Assembly: GCF_016894245.1 (NCBI RefSeq)
Contig: NZ_CP069792.1
Coordinates: 2,418,001 to 2,482,000 of the forward strand
Reading direction: 5' to 3'
DNA from: Corynebacterium kroppenstedtii
GTDB lineage: Bacteria; Actinomycetota; Actinomycetes; Mycobacteriales; Mycobacteriaceae
Length of the DNA: 64,000 nt
The translations under genes were made by a program, and so were the position numbers. Shown piece after piece: positions 10,485-19,797 of the stretch (within the stretch, counting starts at the first letter, position 1; each line of letters begins with the position of its first letter). The notes under the pieces are model-generated. The model saw nothing but the letters and a program-made list of their open reading frames with translations, did no database searches and was not told the origin of the DNA.

Positions 10485-10490
10485 TACTCT
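10485..10490 (+). promoter_or_regulatory. Candidate -10 box upstream of odhA
   Basis: TACTCT at 10485-10490 fits an actinobacterial -10 box. Transcription would start near 10497, about 20-40 nt upstream of the odhA start codons. A GTG lies 8 nt after the box. Confidence 0.4.
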
Positions 10491-10498
10491 GTAGAGAA

Positions 10499-10549
10499 GT
10501 GAGTCACAATCGACGAAATGAGGCGAGCACCCGCTGTGAACAGCGATAA
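10499..10549 (+). other. Candidate leaderless upstream ORF overlapping the odhA start
   Basis: GTG at 10499, 8 nt after the TACTCT box, opens a 16-codon frame reading [16 protein letters not shown] and stops with TAA at 10547-10549. It overlaps both candidate odhA starts (ATG 10518, GTG 10536) in another frame. It could be chance. If translated, it would bring ribosomes through the odhA initiation region. Confidence 0.2.
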
Positions 10550-13500
10550 TTCCTTCGGCCAGAACCAGTGGCTGGTCGACGACATGTACCAGCAGTTCAC
10601 GAAGGACCCGGAGTCAGTGGATAAGGAATGGCGCGAGTTCTTTGAGAAAAATGGCGCCCCCGAATCGTCGGCTGGCACCGAACCCTCCGGAGCTCACAAA
10701 GGTACCAATAGCAATACTGCTGCAAAGAAATCTGATAACGCTTCTTCCTCATCTGACGAAGCAAAAACTATTAAGGGCAAGCGCGCTGAACACAAAGCCG
10801 CAGAGAAGAAACCCTCTCAACAAAACGTGGCCGAAAAGACGGCCGACCGAACAGTGTCACACATTGAGGAGCCTTCAGCCCACGCCCGGAACACGAACCA
10901 AGCATCGGCACCTGCCGCGGCGAAGCCCGCCCGTCACGACGCACCGAAGGTTCATAAACGCGCACAAGTTCAGCGCGAATTACGGGCCAAGAAAGAGGCG
11001 CCCTCCCAGAAGCGTGACCACGTCGATATTCCTTCGTCCTTGCCTGAGGCTGGTTCGAAGAAGATACGTGGGCCGCAAAAGGCCATTGCAAAGAATATGG
11101 ACATCTCGCTAGAGATTCCGACTGCAACGTCGGTTCGCGATATGCCTGCGCGGCTCATGTTCGAAAACCGCGCGATGATTAATGAGCAGCTCAAGCGCAC
11201 GCGTGGTGGGAAGATTTCCTTCACCCATATTATTGGGTACGCGCTGGTCAAAGCTGTTTTAGCTCACCCGTCGATGAACAATCGCTACGAGGTTGTCGAC
11301 GGCAAACCCACCATCGTCACACCAGAGCACATCAATTTGGGCCTGGCCATCGACATGACGAATAAGGATGGCAGCCGCAATTTGGTTGTTGCGTCCATCC
11401 CGGCTGCAGAGACGTTGTCATTCTCAGAGTTTGTCGACGCCTACCAAGACATTGTCGTCCGTGCCCGCAATGGCAAACTGACGATGAAAGATTTCCAGGG
11501 CGTCACCATCTCGCTGACCAACCCGGGTGGCATCGGTACTCGCCACTCGATTCCACGGTTGACGAAGGGGCAGGGAACGATCGTCGGCGTCGGGTCCATG
11601 GATTACCCTGCGGAATTCCAAGGCGCGTCAGAAGACCGGCTCGCAGAATTAGGCGTCGGCAAACTGGTCACTATCACTTCTACTTATGACCACCGGATTA
11701 TCCAGGGAGCGGAGTCGGGAGAATTTCTCCGTGAACTCGGCCGTCTCCTGATCAACGACGAGTTCTGGGATGACATTTTCAAGTCCCTGAAGATCCCGTA
11801 TGTCCCCTTCCGGTGGGAGCAGGATCTGCCCAACATTGGGGTAGATAAAAATACGCGCGTGATGCAGCTGATCGAGGCGTATCGGTCGCGTGGTCACTTG
11901 ATCGCGGATACCGATCCGCTGCAGTGGCACCAGCCGGGGCTTCCCATCCCCGACCACCGCGATCTCGATTTCGCGACGCACGGGCTGACCTTGTGGGATC
12001 TGGACCGACGCTTCCATGTTGGTGGATTCGCTGGACAAGAAGTCATGACGCTTCGCGAAGTGCTCAGCACCCTTCGGTCTGCCTACACCCTCAAAGTCGG
12101 GTACGAGTACAACCACATTCTGGACCGCGACGAGCGCCTCTGGTTGGAGGAGCGCATTGAAGCGGGCCAGCCCAAGCCGTCACGGGCTGAACAAAAGTAC
12201 ATTTTGCAGAAACTCAACGCTGCTGAGGCCTTTGAGAACTTCCTCCAGACGAAGTACGTCGGGCAAAAGCGGTTCTCCCTCGAAGGCGCGGAGTCCCTCA
12301 TTCCACTGATGGATGCCGCCATTGACACTGCCGCTGCACAGGGGCTCGACGAAGTTGTCATCGGTATGGCTCACCGCGGGCGACTCAACGTCTTAGCGAA
12401 TGTCGTCGGCAAGCCGTTTTCGCAGATCTTCACCGAGTTTGAGGGCAATATTGACCCCGCCTCACCCGGTGGTTCCGGCGACGTGAAGTACCACCTGGGT
12501 GAAACCGGCCACTTCATCTCCATGTTCAATGACGGTGAAGTGGACGTCACGCTCACAGCAAACCCATCCCACCTGGAAGCTGTGAACCCCGTTGCAGAAG
12601 GCATCGCACGAGCCAAGCAGGACATCCTGGACCGTGGCGATGAAGGCTTCTCTGTGATGCCCATCCTGGTACACGGAGATGCCGCTATGACAGGCCTGGG
12701 CATCATGCAAGAAACCGTCAACCTGTCACAGCTTCGTGGCTACACGGTTGGCGGAACTGTCCATATCGCGGTGAATAACCAAATCGGGTTCACGACCACC
12801 CCGGACTCCGGCCGCTCCAGCCAATACGCGACGGATCTGGCTAAGGCATTTGGGTGCCCCGTGTTCCACGTCAACGGAAATGACCCGGAAGCTGTGGTCT
12901 GGGTTGCCAAGTTGGCTGTCGAGTACCGACGCCAGTTTGGTAAAGATGTGTTCATTGACCTCATCTGCTACCGCCGCCGTGGTCACAACGAGGCTGACGA
13001 TCCGTCGATGACGCAGCCCGAGATGTACCAGATCATCGATAACAAGCAGACTGTCCGTGACATTTACACCCGCAGCCTAGTCGGGCGTGGTGACCTCTCC
13101 GAGGACGAGGTCGAGATCGTCAAGCGTGACTTCCGCGAGCAGCTGGAAACCGTGTTTAATGATGTCCGCGCTGCCGAGAAGGGTGGCAAACCTGCTGAAC
13201 AATCGGGTATCACCTCGGCTCAAGAGCTGCCCCGTGGGCTGGATACCTCAATTACGGAAGAAGAAGTTGCCGCTATCGGTGACGTCTTTACCAATCCGCC
13301 CGAAGGGTTCCATCTCCACCCGCGCGTCGCTCCCCTGGCGAAGAAACGTGGCGAGATGTCACGCAACGGCAAGATCGACTGGGGATTCGGCGAGCTGCTC
13401 GCGCTCGGTTCGCTCGCACGTGAGGGCAAACTCGTTCGTCTGGCCGGTGAAGACACTCGCCGCGGTACTTTCACCCAGCGGCACGCGGTCTACATCGACG

Positions 13501-14438
13501 CGGAAAATTCCGACGAATACAACCCGTTGCAGGAGTTGGCGCAGGACGGTGACAACGGTGGCCGCTTCCTGGTCTACAACTCCGCGCTCACCGAGTTCGC
13601 CGGGATGGGATTTGAATACGGCTATTCCGTCGGCAATCCCCATGCCGTCGTCGCTTGGGAAGCACAGTTCGGTGACTTTGCCAATGGTGCGCAAACAATT
13701 ATCGACGAGTATGTGTCGTCGGGTGAGGCCAAGTGGGGCCAGCAATCTAGCTTGATCCTCCTGTTACCACACGGGTATGAGGGCATGGGCCCGGATCACT
13801 CCTCCATGCGTATCGAGCGCTACCTGCAGCTGTGCGCTGAGGGGTCCATGACTGTGGCTCAGCCGTCCACCCCTGCGAACTACTTCCACCTTCTCCGGCG
13901 TCATGCTTTGGGAGATCTTCGCCGTCCGCTGATCGTTGCGACACCGAAGTCGATGTTACGTAACAAGATGGCGACCTCCTCGGTGGAGGACTTCACGAAG
14001 GTCAAGCGCTTCCACTCAGTGATTAATGACCCGAACTTCGTCGATGCCGACGGCAACGCCACCGGTGATACGTCGAAGGTGAAGAAGATCCTATTGGTGT
14101 CCGGCAAGCTGTACTGGGATCTGGAAAAGCGGCGTCAAAAAGATGGCCGTGACGATCTGGCCATTATTCGCCTGGAAATGCTGCACCCGGTACCGTTCCG
14201 TCGGCTGAAAGAAGCGTTCGACATGTACCCGAACGCCACCGAGATTCGGTTCTGCCAGGATGAGCCCGCCAACCAGGGACCGTGGCCATTCCTTGCGCTG
14301 CATCTACCTGAGCTTGTCCCCGACATGCTCCCCATGAGGCGTGTATCTCGAAGGGCTCAATCCTCGACGGCGACCGGTGTATCGAAGGTTCACCAGATCG
14401 AGGAGAAACAGCTGATCGAGGAAGCTTTCGCGGACTAG
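10518..14438 (+). CDS. odhA: 2-oxoglutarate dehydrogenase E1 with fused E2 catalytic domain
   Basis: The TCA-cycle enzyme OdhA of Corynebacteriales. In order: an N-terminal segment matching [17 protein letters not shown]; a Lys/Ala-rich linker (about 50-175); an E2 succinyltransferase core with the active-site [10 protein letters not shown] (about 390) but no lipoyl domain; and a ThDP-dependent E1 with [11 protein letters not shown] (about 615) and RYHAVY-like [11 protein letters not shown]. In this group OdhA works with the lipoylated AceF of pyruvate dehydrogenase and is inhibited by unphosphorylated OdhI. Neither is encoded in this window. The ATG at 10518 gives 1306 residues. A GTG at 10536 (VNSDNSFGQ) follows AGGCGAG and aligns better with the C. 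glutamicum N-terminus. Confidence 0.97.
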   Translation: MRRAPAVNSDNSFGQNQWLVDDMYQQFTKDPESVDKEWREFFEKNGAPESSAGTEPSGAHKGTNSNTAAKKSDNASSSSDEAKTIKGKRAEHKAAEKKPSQQNVAEKTADRTVSHIEEPSAHARNTNQASAPAAAKPARHDAPKVHKRAQVQRELRAKKEAPSQKRDHVDIPSSLPEAGSKKIRGPQKAIAKNMDISLEIPTATSVRDMPARLMFENRAMINEQLKRTRGGKISFTHIIGYALVKAVLAHPSMNNRYEVVDGKPTIVTPEHINLGLAIDMTNKDGSRNLVVASIPAAETLSFSEFVDAYQDIVVRARNGKLTMKDFQGVTISLTNPGGIGTRHSIPRLTKGQGTIVGVGSMDYPAEFQGASEDRLAELGVGKLVTITSTYDHRIIQGAESGEFLRELGRLLINDEFWDDIFKSLKIPYVPFRWEQDLPNIGVDKNTRVMQLIEAYRSRGHLIADTDPLQWHQPGLPIPDHRDLDFATHGLTLWDLDRRFHVGGFAGQEVMTLREVLSTLRSAYTLKVGYEYNHILDRDERLWLEERIEAGQPKPSRAEQKYILQKLNAAEAFENFLQTKYVGQKRFSLEGAESLIPLMDAAIDTAAAQGLDEVVIGMAHRGRLNVLANVVGKPFSQIFTEFEGNIDPASPGGSGDVKYHLGETGHFISMFNDGEVDVTLTANPSHLEAVNPVAEGIARAKQDILDRGDEGFSVMPILVHGDAAMTGLGIMQETVNLSQLRGYTVGGTVHIAVNNQIGFTTTPDSGRSSQYATDLAKAFGCPVFHVNGNDPEAVVWVAKLAVEYRRQFGKDVFIDLICYRRRGHNEADDPSMTQPEMYQIIDNKQTVRDIYTRSLVGRGDLSEDEVEIVKRDFREQLETVFNDVRAAEKGGKPAEQSGITSAQELPRGLDTSITEEEVAAIGDVFTNPPEGFHLHPRVAPLAKKRGEMSRNGKIDWGFGELLALGSLAREGKLVRLAGEDTRRGTFTQRHAVYIDAENSDEYNPLQELAQDGDNGGRFLVYNSALTEFAGMGFEYGYSVGNPHAVVAWEAQFGDFANGAQTIIDEYVSSGEAKWGQQSSLILLLPHGYEGMGPDHSSMRIERYLQLCAEGSMTVAQPSTPANYFHLLRRHALGDLRRPLIVATPKSMLRNKMATSSVEDFTKVKRFHSVINDPNFVDADGNATGDTSKVKKILLVSGKLYWDLEKRRQKDGRDDLAIIRLEMLHPVPFRRLKEAFDMYPNATEIRFCQDEPANQGPWPFLALHLPELVPDMLPMRRVSRRAQSSTATGVSKVHQIEEKQLIEEAFAD

Positions 14439-14468
14439 AACACCGCACTTCTGTTTCACGAAAGTGGT

Positions 14469-14498
14469 GGCCCGTCACGTACCCCGTGGCGGGCCTTT
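14469..14498 (+). terminator. Rho-independent terminator of odhA
   Basis: GGCCCGTCACG (14469-14479) pairs with CGTGGCGGGCC (14485-14495) with one mismatch and a short loop, followed by TTT. It lies between convergent odhA and the lipoprotein gene. Confidence 0.75.
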
Positions 14499-14545
14499 CG
14501 TCTGTTCTGATGCGGAGTATGCCCTACCGGCTGCGCAGGATGCGC

Positions 14546-15346
14546 TTAGTCTTCATTGGAAAAAGCCAACCCTTGTGACTGCAGATAGTTTTTCGCAACA
14601 CGGTCGGCGGGCGCAGACTCTGTTTTCTTGTAGAGCTTATCCAGGTCACGCGTGGAACTAAGGTTGCCTGATACCCACGTAAGAGAGCGTCGATCCTCAG
14701 TGCTCATCGTTGGCTTGAGATAAACCGGCACGATGTTCTGCGGCAGGGTGACCTCGTCCTCGGGAGTATCGCTACTGGCATTACGCGTCTCCGTGCCTGT
14801 GGAGCACTGCGCATTCGATGCCTCCGTCAAGCTGATATCAGAGGGCAGGGATTGCGCAATTTTTTCCCACACGGTGCCTATCGTATTGCCCGGGGCTTTA
14901 CCCTGTCGGACATTCTTCTGCATCTGGCCGAGGATTGTGCTGGCCGCGTTGCTGTCTAGATAGTTCAGCAAATCACCAGCACACACCAGGACGAGCGTAT
15001 TTTTCCCGGCGCGCAATGACTCAATCGCGTCCTGCACATTATCTTCCGACGCCTGCGTCTTAGCTTTCCGTGGCGTTGAGCGGCCGGCGTTGGTTGTGTC
15101 GAACACCTGGTCATAGAGCGCTGCGGTAATGTCGTCGTATTTTCCGACAGCTGTTGAGATCAGCACGGGGTCGGCATCGGTATAGGGGAGCTTTTGAACA
15201 GTAGAGACCGCGGTCGATGAGCTCCCTGATTGACTGTCGTTGTCGCCAAAATTCGCCTTGACGTGGCACGATGTCAAGCTGCTGAGGGCGAGAAAGGCCA
15301 CTACACCGGTGGTAACACTCTTTGTCATTTTGGTGACTTTTTTCAT
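14546..15346 (-). CDS. Putative secreted lipoprotein
   Basis: A 266-residue protein. The start at 15346 gives a basic N-terminus MKKVTKMTKS, a hydrophobic core and a lipobox-like LSSLTSC, so it is probably lipidated at Cys27 or nearby. The mature part has a Gly/Ser-rich start and a region like NTLVLVCAGDLLNYLD resembling a periplasmic binding fold, but I cannot name a family. The ATG follows the upstream gene's TAG with one base between (TAGCATG), so the two are co-translated. The longer frame to 15505 overlaps the upstream gene and is rejected. Confidence 0.7.
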   Translation of the reverse strand: MKKVTKMTKSVTTGVVAFLALSSLTSCHVKANFGDNDSQSGSSSTAVSTVQKLPYTDADPVLISTAVGKYDDITAALYDQVFDTTNAGRSTPRKAKTQASEDNVQDAIESLRAGKNTLVLVCAGDLLNYLDSNAASTILGQMQKNVRQGKAPGNTIGTVWEKIAQSLPSDISLTEASNAQCSTGTETRNASSDTPEDEVTLPQNIVPVYLKPTMSTEDRRSLTWVSGNLSSTRDLDKLYKKTESAPADRVAKNYLQSQGLAFSNED

Positions 15347-15347
15347 G

Positions 15348-15704
15348 CTATGACCACCACATCCACCACAGAATAACTGCAATAATGACGAGCGCTCCCA
15401 CCGACCAGAGAGCCGCTCCGAGATTCCGGGAGCGATCCGCGCGGTGAACCATGAGAACGGACACAACCGCGCCCACGGCATGGGCAACAACCATTTGTCC
15501 CCCATGGGTTGTCCACTCGGTGCTCGGCAAAAGCTGGACCACGATTAAGACCACAGTAGCCAGCATCATTCCCGACGCTAGTCCTGCGGCTATGCCACGA
15601 ATTAGTGACACGAGAGGGGTGACCCGAGTTTTCTGATACCAATGCCGCGTTTCCGCTACGTCATACTGTCCGACCATCGTCTCGAGTTTAGCCAACCCGG
15701 CCAT
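15348..15704 (-). CDS. Small membrane protein, co-transcribed with lipoprotein
   Basis: A 118-residue protein with three hydrophobic segments: about residues 32-58, 68-84 and 95-117. It ends in the Trp-rich WWMWWS. The family is not recognised. The stop is one base from the lipoprotein ATG, so the pair forms an operon and may act together at the membrane. The ATG at 15704 is preceded by AGGTTGG. The same stretch reads TAGGTT 6 nt before the ATG, so a leaderless start is also possible. Confidence 0.7.
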   Translation of the reverse strand: MAGLAKLETMVGQYDVAETRHWYQKTRVTPLVSLIRGIAAGLASGMMLATVVLIVVQLLPSTEWTTHGGQMVVAHAVGAVVSVLMVHRADRSRNLGAALWSVGALVIIAVILWWMWWS

Positions 15705-15783
15705 TAAACCAACCTACGGCTCGACATATTTCAACCCGCTTAACGGTCGCCACGGTGATAAGAGTTTTTTCTTCTGAAATCAG

Positions 15784-15789
15784 TAGCAT
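15784..15789 (+). promoter_or_regulatory. -10 box of a leaderless promoter (corA)
   Basis: TAGCAT followed by 8 nt and the ATG at 15798, with no Shine-Dalgarno. The transcript is probably leaderless or nearly so. Confidence 0.4.
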
Positions 15790-15797
15790 GGGTAAGT

Positions 15798-17036
15798 ATG
15801 CCCCGGAATGATGAGACGTCAGATACCCCTTCGTCGTCACGGAAGGTTAATGGTCGAGCAATTCCATCTCACCACCATGAATACCCTGATACCAGTGAAC
15901 TAGTTCGGGCTGTGGAACATGAGGCCGTTGTGAATGCACCGGACTGGATTATTAATACCCCCGACGCTACCCATTCACATGAGTTGTCACATCATCCTGT
16001 GGCTAGGTGCGCGGTCTTCGTTGAGGGACACAAAGTCGATGGCCCCTTCACTATTGCGTCGGCTATTGAACGTGTTCGCCAGGAGAATAGTCAAAACTCT
16101 TCGACTGCCAGCTCCTCAGATTCCACACATGGCGCTAAACAGCGAGCTTTTGTGTGGGTGTCACTCATTTCCCCGACGATCGAGCACATGGAACCAATTG
16201 CGCGGCTTTTCCATCTACATTCCTTGACAGTCGAAGACATCGTTCAGGCCCAACAGCGGCCAAAGCTCGAGATTCTGGGCGACTATGTATTTATCGTTGC
16301 TCGTACCGTTCACTACGATCCCTCTCCAGTAGACAGTACTAACGAATTTATTGAAACTAATGAGCTACATATCATTAGGGGCAATGATTTCGTCATCACC
16401 ATCCGACACGGGCACATCCCTATTCCTGACGATGTACGGCACCGGCTTGAACGCTCCCCGCAGCTGACATCAGTGGGTCCAGCTTCGGTGGCATATGCCC
16501 TCTTGGACTGGATTGTTGATGATTATCTCCACATCGCAGAGGATCTGGAAGAAAAGGTTGACACCATGGAAGACGAGGTGTTCACACCGGGTTCTCCAGT
16601 CCATATTGAACCGATTTATATGCTCAAACGGGAAAACTTAGAGATGAGGCATGTTCTTGATCCCATGACCGCAGTTCTTAAGACCCTGACAGTAACCAAG
16701 GGCATCTCAGGCAAAACCGTGCGGTCGTTGTACCGTGACATTTTGGATCACCACACCATCGCAGCTGACCGGATCATTAGTTATGACGAACGCCTATCAA
16801 CACTGCTCGATTCCGCTGTGGCTAAAGTGTCGTTACAACAAAATACGGATATGAGAAAGATATCCGCGTGGGCTGCGATGGCCGCCGTTCCTACTCTTAT
16901 CGCTGGTGTGTATGGCATGAACTTTGACAATATGCCGGAAACGCATTGGGCGGACGGCTATTACATCGTGCTTATAGTCATGCTGTCCGCGTGCATCGGT
17001 TTGTGGCTCATTTTTCGCCGGAACAAGTGGCTGTAA
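15798..17036 (+). CDS. corA: CorA-type magnesium/divalent cation transporter
   Basis: A 412-residue CorA-family channel. The cytoplasmic N-domain is long (about residues 1-340). The last third has two transmembrane helices, with the signature YGMNFDNMPE at about residue 371 between them, and a C-terminus IFRRNKWL. The GMN motif forms the outer selectivity filter for hydrated Mg2+. The N-terminal ~60 residues are low-complexity and His/Ser-rich. It opens a group of genes that may all touch Mg2+ handling (see the MgtE-N protein at 17680). Specificity between Mg2+, Co2+ and Zn2+ cannot be read from sequence. Confidence 0.92.
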   Translation: MPRNDETSDTPSSSRKVNGRAIPSHHHEYPDTSELVRAVEHEAVVNAPDWIINTPDATHSHELSHHPVARCAVFVEGHKVDGPFTIASAIERVRQENSQNSSTASSSDSTHGAKQRAFVWVSLISPTIEHMEPIARLFHLHSLTVEDIVQAQQRPKLEILGDYVFIVARTVHYDPSPVDSTNEFIETNELHIIRGNDFVITIRHGHIPIPDDVRHRLERSPQLTSVGPASVAYALLDWIVDDYLHIAEDLEEKVDTMEDEVFTPGSPVHIEPIYMLKRENLEMRHVLDPMTAVLKTLTVTKGISGKTVRSLYRDILDHHTIAADRIISYDERLSTLLDSAVAKVSLQQNTDMRKISAWAAMAAVPTLIAGVYGMNFDNMPETHWADGYYIVLIVMLSACIGLWLIFRRNKWL

Positions 17037-17102
17037 GAACCTTCCACCACGTGGCTTCAGCTCTGCGTGGCTTCTATTCTCTCCATGGCCGAGTAAATCC
17101 CG

Positions 17103-17624
17103 CTACTTCCTGGTTGCCCAGTGCTTGCGCGACAAAATTTCGCGTCCCCGTTGCGCTGAACGAGGTTTACTCAGAACATCGTATCGGCCAGCAACGATCT
17201 GCGTCGTCGACGCAAAATCCCGACGTCCCTTCATCGCACCATAAGGAATAGCAACGGAAATCAGGCCGAAGAGGGCGCCCATTGCAGCGCCCAACGCGAG
17301 AGGGCCAAGAAACTCGTTGGTAAATAATCCGACGAGGAGGCCAAAGAAAACACCCATCCACGCGCCTGAGATCGCACCGCCAGAGAGCACTTTGCCCCAT
17401 GACAAGCGTGAGGTGACACGTTCAACCTGCATCAAGTTCACACCGACGATGGTGATGTCATCCACCGGGAAGTCTTCCTCGTCGGAGAGAGAATCCACCG
17501 CGCGTTGTGCAGATTCGTAATCCTCGAAGCTACCGATGGGCCATCCTTCGGGGCGTTGAGGTAGCCCTTGAGAACCTTGTGCGCCTAAGGTGGCACCGAA
17601 ACCTGAGGCAGAGGGTGTAGTCAT
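17103..17624 (-). CDS. General stress protein 17M-like membrane protein
   Basis: A 173-residue protein with a GSP17M/YflT-type fold start: PIGSFEDYESAQRAVDSL, then DITIVGVNL. Two glycine-rich hydrophobic helices follow (about residues 80-103 and 108-125). The C-terminus is basic and contains a second conserved part, TTQIVAGRYDVL. Such proteins occur widely in corynebacteria and mycobacteria; the role is unknown, perhaps membrane stress. The ATG at 17624 follows GGGGAC. It is divergent from the MgtE-N gene, with 55 nt between them. Confidence 0.75.
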   Translation of the reverse strand: MTTPSASGFGATLGAQGSQGLPQRPEGWPIGSFEDYESAQRAVDSLSDEEDFPVDDITIVGVNLMQVERVTSRLSWGKVLSGGAISGAWMGVFFGLLVGLFTNEFLGPLALGAAMGALFGLISVAIPYGAMKGRRDFASTTQIVAGRYDVLSKPRSAQRGREILSRKHWATRK

Positions 17625-17666
17625 GTCCCCAGCCTACTGAAATACGGCTATGAGGTAAACACCCAG

Positions 17667-17672
17667 TACACT
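17667..17672 (+). promoter_or_regulatory. -10 box of a leaderless promoter
   Basis: TACACT followed by 7 nt and the GTG at 17680. No Shine-Dalgarno is present. Confidence 0.45.
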
Positions 17673-17679
17673 GTCGGAC

Positions 17680-19176
17680 GTGAGTGCCGTGAATCGAGTT
17701 TTTGCTGGTCGCCTTGCGGGAATGGTTGTCCTTGGCCCCGATGGTGAATCGATTGGTCGCGTCCGCGATATCGTCGTCACCATCCGGCCCCGTGGCATGG
17801 CTTCCCGCACGATTGGCCTAGTTGTTCAAGTTGCTGCGCAAAATAGACAGATCTTTGTTCCTATGCTTCGCGTCGCGTCGATCGATCCGCGGGAAATCAC
17901 CCTCGTTTCGGGTTCTGTCAACCTTCGCCCGTATCAATCCCGCGCAGGTGAATTACGGGTCATGTCCGAGTTAGTCGGCTCCAAAATCCACATTGACGAT
18001 CCTGAGCATGAGGATTTGCATGGTCGCCCGGTGGATATCGCGGACGTCGAGATTGAAAAGTCACGTACCCGTGATTGGATCATCAGCCGCGTGGCGGTGT
18101 CTAAAGAGCGCAACCGTTTTGGCCGTCGGCCACCTCTTTCGGTTGTGGAGTGGAACCATGTTCATGGTTTATCTGTCTCAGGTGCAGGCCCTGCTGACGC
18201 GACGGCGGAAATCCTCGCCGAATTCGACGACATGCGCCCCGCCGACATTGCTCAAATCCTGCATGATCTTCCTAATACCACACGGAATAATGTGGCCTCT
18301 GAGCTGGAAGATGCCCGCCTGGCCGATATACTCCAGGAACTTCCTGAAGACGAGCAAATGGGTGTCTTGGAAACGTTCGACATCGAGCGTGCCGCTGACG
18401 TTTTGGAAGAGATGGATCCCGATGACGCCGCAGACCTCCTGGGCGAGATGCCTGATGATAAGGCCGATGTCCTCCTTGAATTGATGGATCCAGAAGAATC
18501 AGAGCCTGTTCGTCGTCTGATGAGTTTCTCCCCAGAGACGGTGGGTGGATTGATGACATCGGAGCCGATCATCCTGACTCCGCAGGCCACGGTGGCCGAA
18601 GCTCTTGCTCATGCGCGTAACCCTGATTTGTCGACGTCGCTAAGTTCGATGGTATACGTCGTGCGTCCTCCGAAAGCAACTCCGACGGGTAAGTACCTGG
18701 GGACGGTTCACATCCAAAAGCTGTTGCGTGAAGCGCCGTCGACCCTAGTGTCCAGTATTTTAGATCCGGATCTTCCTCCACTTTTTGCCGACGACACCCA
18801 CGAGACGGCTGCCCGTTATTTTGCGACCTATAACCTGGTGTGTGGTCCGGTCCTTGATGAGGACAATCACCTCCTCGGTGCCGTCGCGGTGGACGATTTG
18901 CTTGATCATCTTCTCCCCGAAGGGTGGCGTGAGCAAGAAATCCGACCCGAGGCAGGTTCATCAGGCCATCACGCTGGCAAGGTAAGGCGTGCTTCTGGAG
19001 CCCACGGTGCTTCCGGCCGCAGTTCTCGTGCCCAGAAGGCGGGGTCGGTCATCGTGAAGAAAGCTGGTGAACGACGACGCGACCGCCAACAGGGTGCAGG
19101 GCCGTCGTCGTCAGGTTCTGGGCCGCAGGGATCCACTCCGCACAGGCCGTCAGCAGGGACTTCTCACTCAAACTAA
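17680..19176 (+). CDS. Soluble MgtE-N/CBS protein with N-terminal PRC-barrel-like domain
   Basis: A 498-residue protein. A PRC-barrel-like region (about 1-80) contains GMVVLGPDGESIGRVRDIV. An MgtE_N superhelix follows at about 170-290, with repeats such as EFDDMRPADIAQIL and LEEMDPDDAADLLGEM. CBS-type modules lie at about 290-420. The tail (about 425-498) is basic and Ser/Gly/Arg-rich. True MgtE transporters end in five membrane helices; none is present, so this is the Mg2+-sensing half without a channel. Actinobacteria often carry this form. It may sense Mg2+ and act on a partner such as CorA (inference). GTG start, set by the box at 17667. Confidence 0.85.
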   Translation: MSAVNRVFAGRLAGMVVLGPDGESIGRVRDIVVTIRPRGMASRTIGLVVQVAAQNRQIFVPMLRVASIDPREITLVSGSVNLRPYQSRAGELRVMSELVGSKIHIDDPEHEDLHGRPVDIADVEIEKSRTRDWIISRVAVSKERNRFGRRPPLSVVEWNHVHGLSVSGAGPADATAEILAEFDDMRPADIAQILHDLPNTTRNNVASELEDARLADILQELPEDEQMGVLETFDIERAADVLEEMDPDDAADLLGEMPDDKADVLLELMDPEESEPVRRLMSFSPETVGGLMTSEPIILTPQATVAEALAHARNPDLSTSLSSMVYVVRPPKATPTGKYLGTVHIQKLLREAPSTLVSSILDPDLPPLFADDTHETAARYFATYNLVCGPVLDEDNHLLGAVAVDDLLDHLLPEGWREQEIRPEAGSSGHHAGKVRRASGAHGASGRSSRAQKAGSVIVKKAGERRRDRQQGAGPSSSGSGPQGSTPHRPSAGTSHSN

Positions 19177-19197
19177 CCCACGGGAGGGGCTTATTAT

Positions 19198-19785
19198 ATG
19201 GCTGATTCGTTTGCTCGGACTGACCTGGACACTCCGGTCCGCGCTAAGCGCCGCTCGTTACTGTCAATGGATGGTGATGCGGTCGGTGTTGCTGCAGAAA
19301 AAGTCGCTCGTTTCCTCGGAACCGGTAAATATCTAGGCTGGCAGACCATCATCGTGACGGCCTGGATTCTCCTGAATATCGGCGGAATGTGGTGGAACTG
19401 GGACCCGTACCCATTCATTCTTCTCAACCTCGCTTTTTCCACGCAGGCGGCATACGCAGCTCCCCTGATTTTGTTAGCGCAGAACCGCCAGGATGACCGC
19501 GACCGAGTCACGCTCAATGAGGATCGCCGTCGTGCGGCCCAAACCAAGGCGGACACGGAATTCTTGGCACGAGAGCTAGCTGGGGTTCGTATCGCCCTGG
19601 GAGAAACTGTGACCCGCGACTACCTGCGGCACGAGCTTGAGGATCTCACCACCGTCCTTCAACGCATTGAGGGCCGTTTGGATGACGCTGCCGCGGATGC
19701 GCCGGTGGATCTGGAATACATGGGCGATGATGAGCGTCATGCAGGACTAGACAGCCCTGGCCGCCAACACAATGAATCATCGTAG
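19198..19785 (+). CDS. DUF1003 membrane protein
   Basis: A 195-residue protein with the DUF1003 signature: GTGKYLGWQTIIVTAW, NIGGMWWNWDPYPFILLN and FSTQAAYAAPLILLAQNRQ. Together these form two membrane helices. The following LEREL-type region (about 120-165) looks coiled coil. GGGAGGGGC precedes the ATG, and the gene starts 21 nt after the MgtE-N stop, so the two are in one operon. DUF1003 proteins are often found next to MgtE-N proteins in actinobacteria. The function is unknown. Confidence 0.85.
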   Translation: MADSFARTDLDTPVRAKRRSLLSMDGDAVGVAAEKVARFLGTGKYLGWQTIIVTAWILLNIGGMWWNWDPYPFILLNLAFSTQAAYAAPLILLAQNRQDDRDRVTLNEDRRRAAQTKADTEFLARELAGVRIALGETVTRDYLRHELEDLTTVLQRIEGRLDDAAADAPVDLEYMGDDERHAGLDSPGRQHNESS

Positions 19786-19797
19786 GATGGTGACGTT

